DNA from: Candidatus Magasanikiibacteriota bacterium
Lineage (GTDB): Bacteria; Patescibacteriota; Patescibacteriia; Magasanikbacterales; UBA10003
Assembly (NCBI GenBank): GCA_026396495.1
Contig: JAPLWR010000045.1
Span: forward strand, 1-5,775
Direction of reading: 5' to 3'
DNA length: 5,775 nt
Numbering within the stretch: position 1 is the stretch's first letter; the number at the start of each line of letters is the position of its first letter. The notes under the pieces were generated by a model, which was given only the letters and a program-made list of their open reading frames with translations, was not told the DNA's origin and ran no database searches. Below are positions 4,583 to 5,775 of this stretch, piece by piece. A program made the translations under genes and the position numbers.

Positions 4583-5775
4583 TTAGGCCTCAATTTTTTG
4601 TAACTCAGTAAAAACTACTTTTGTTCTATAAGGATCGTAATTAGAAATCTCCGTCCAATCAATTGGTGTGACAGTATCAATTCTACCTGTTTCTAAATTA
4701 ATTTTCACCATCAAATCTTCTATTTTCCATTCCTTATCAATCTTAGCATTATGACGAAATAACTCAGCTAACTTTTTATTTTCTAGAGCCACCATAGACA
4801 TAATCCCTTTTATTTCGAAAGAAGAAAAACGACCCGTTTCTTTCAGTTGCCGTTCTAACTGACCACCAGGGATACCCTCAACTTTTTTCATTACTAAATA
4901 GTTTTTTTCACCTGATTCTTTTCCTGCTAAAAATCCAACAGGTTCAGCGGTAGGTAGACCTCTCTGTCTAGCTATATTTAAAAATACAAATTCGCCATGA
5001 GCATCCTTACCTGCTTGATAAGACGGAATTGTTTTTACAACCACCTCTGTCCCATCTAACAATCGCAAAGAAAAAATTTCTGAATCATTTTCTGTAGTTT
5101 GCGTTTTTTCTCTTTCCAATATTTGACCGTGAAGATTTAGAAAACTTTCTGGATCAGATATAAATTCTTTAGGTAAGGCAGCTTCATAACCTTTGTTCAC
5201 CACTGCGGTACGCTTTTCAAAATCCAAACTAACAGTTTTAGCTTGATTGGTATTAGATGCCTCCTTGACCATATAATGTCTGGCAATAGCCTGCTTGATC
5301 ATAGAGAACAAAAATTGGTCCTTTGGTGTACCTGGTTCAGCAATATGACGTATTTTGCCTGTTTTAGTATCTCTAATAAGCCCAACAGCAGTATTCTCAG
5401 TTTTAGGATTTTCTTCTATATATTCAACAGCATTATCGTCATTTCCTTCCACACCTCTAAGCCTGCGATTAGTTTTTCTAGCAGATAATAACCTGATACG
5501 TTTTTCTATTTCATCTCTGGAAAAACCCATAATTTGCATGATCTGTTCGGGAATAGACCCAGAGTAGCCTGTATCATAAAAAATAGGATCAGCATCGGGA
5601 CCAACACGTTCTTGTTCTAGATAAGCTTTTTTAACATCATAGGTTACATAATCTCTAAAATAACTTGGATAGACTAAATACGTCGGGTTAATAGCCACGC
5701 TAGCTTTCCTTTTTGCTAATCTTTCATCCACCACCTTTTTTTCTCTAACATAACGCATAGCATCTTGCGCGCGAC
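4583..5775 (-). CDS. Two-part protein with C-terminal APH-like kinase domain, 5' end beyond the right edge
   Basis: The frame is open from its stop at 4583 to the window edge. An ATG at 5758 gives 391 residues, but the upstream codons (RAQDA) continue the same charged helix and no Shine-Dalgarno precedes it, so the true start is probably outside. Numbering is from that ATG. Residues about 24-165 hold an unrecognised region with a distinctive IFYDTGYSGSIP (59-70), followed by a basic helix (KRIRLLSARKTNRRLR). Residues about 228-375 resemble an aminoglycoside-phosphotransferase-like kinase: VVVKTIP with candidate K242, GEFVFLNIARQRGLPTAEPVG with candidate alpha-C E256, a hinge-like YLVMKKVEG (287-295), and TPIDWTEI with candidate metal-binding D367. 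The catalytic loop is degenerate: E343 and D348 (KEWKIEDLMV) fall where HxDxxxxN is expected. It might be a pseudokinase or an unusual kinase. The second kinase-like gene follows 10 nt downstream. Confidence 0.5.
   Translation of the reverse strand, partial: RAQDAMRYVREKKVVDERLAKRKASVAINPTYLVYPSYFRDYVTYDVKKAYLEQERVGPDADPIFYDTGYSGSIPEQIMQIMGFSRDEIEKRIRLLSARKTNRRLRGVEGNDDNAVEYIEENPKTENTAVGLIRDTKTGKIRHIAEPGTPKDQFLFSMIKQAIARHYMVKEASNTNQAKTVSLDFEKRTAVVNKGYEAALPKEFISDPESFLNLHGQILEREKTQTTENDSEIFSLRLLDGTEVVVKTIPSYQAGKDAHGEFVFLNIARQRGLPTAEPVGFLAGKESGEKNYLVMKKVEGIPGGQLERQLKETGRFSSFEIKGIMSMVALENKKLAELFRHNAKIDKEWKIEDLMVKINLETGRIDTVTPIDWTEISNYDPYRTKVVFTELQKIEA

Noticed and set aside
4573..4593. TTG at 4593 as start of the HipA-like protein, overlapping the upstream gene by 11 bp
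   Set aside because: The ATG at 4572 is a better start codon and the extra seven residues show no conserved character. GAGG upstream of 4572 is about 15 nt away, so the choice is not certain.
5243..5567. Two plus-strand open frames opposite the right-edge kinase-like gene
   Set aside because: They lie antisense to a long coherent coding frame and show no start signals or domains.
1..5775. tRNA, rRNA, CRISPR array, IS element or toxin-antitoxin pair
   Set aside because: No cloverleaf, rRNA-like stretch, regular spacer-repeat array, terminal inverted repeats, transposase, or HipB-like partner was seen; the only notable repeat is the 30-bp sod/traR pair.

Overview
The window looks like a compact, AT-rich bacterial chromosome segment. 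Gene content and protein style (short LspA, YifB/ComM-type ATPase, TraR/DksA-type zinc-finger protein, a divergent Fe/Mn superoxide dismutase, gaps of about 10-100 nt) fit a small-genome lineage such as the Candidate Phyla Radiation/Patescibacteria. That placement is an inference from recalled family resemblance; no rRNA or marker gene is present to prove it. Stop codons seen are TAA and TAG, so the standard code reads well, but UGA recoding cannot be tested positively.

Layout. (1) 1-399, minus strand: the first 133 codons of a multi-pass membrane protein that runs off the left edge; it is clearly richer in GC (about 48% by hand count) than the DNA next to it (about 37%). (2) 400-502: a divergent intergenic region with a credible minus-strand promoter and Shine-Dalgarno site. 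(3) 503-1081, plus: an Fe/Mn superoxide dismutase. (4) 1110-1534, plus: a near-consensus sigma70-type promoter followed by a TraR/DksA-family gene that is broken. A 30-bp stretch identical to part of the upstream sod gene sits in its middle and throws the Cys4 zinc finger out of frame. (5) 1539-1568: an intrinsic terminator whose T-tract runs directly into an extended -10 promoter for lspA, apparently giving a leaderless mRNA. (6) 1583-3532, plus: lspA and a comM/yifB-type gene, 15 nt apart and probably one operon. (7) 3536-3554: a bidirectional terminator shared with the convergent minus-strand operon. (8) 3544-5775, minus: two tandem genes, both apparently carrying kinase-like folds. The downstream one looks like a HipA/PI3-4-kinase-type fold. 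The upstream one has an unrecognised N-terminal region and an APH-like kinase C-terminal half whose catalytic loop looks degenerate; it is open at the right edge.

How the genes relate. The plus-strand genes are housekeeping or stress functions: superoxide detoxification, a stringent-response-type RNA polymerase accessory protein (probably inactivated), lipoprotein signal peptide removal, and a natural-transformation-type helicase. They appear to be separate transcription units except lspA-comM. The two minus-strand kinase-like genes are the part with no obvious known role. The sod-to-traR sequence patch is the most anomalous piece of DNA; it could be a real template-switch mutation or an assembly/amplification artefact.
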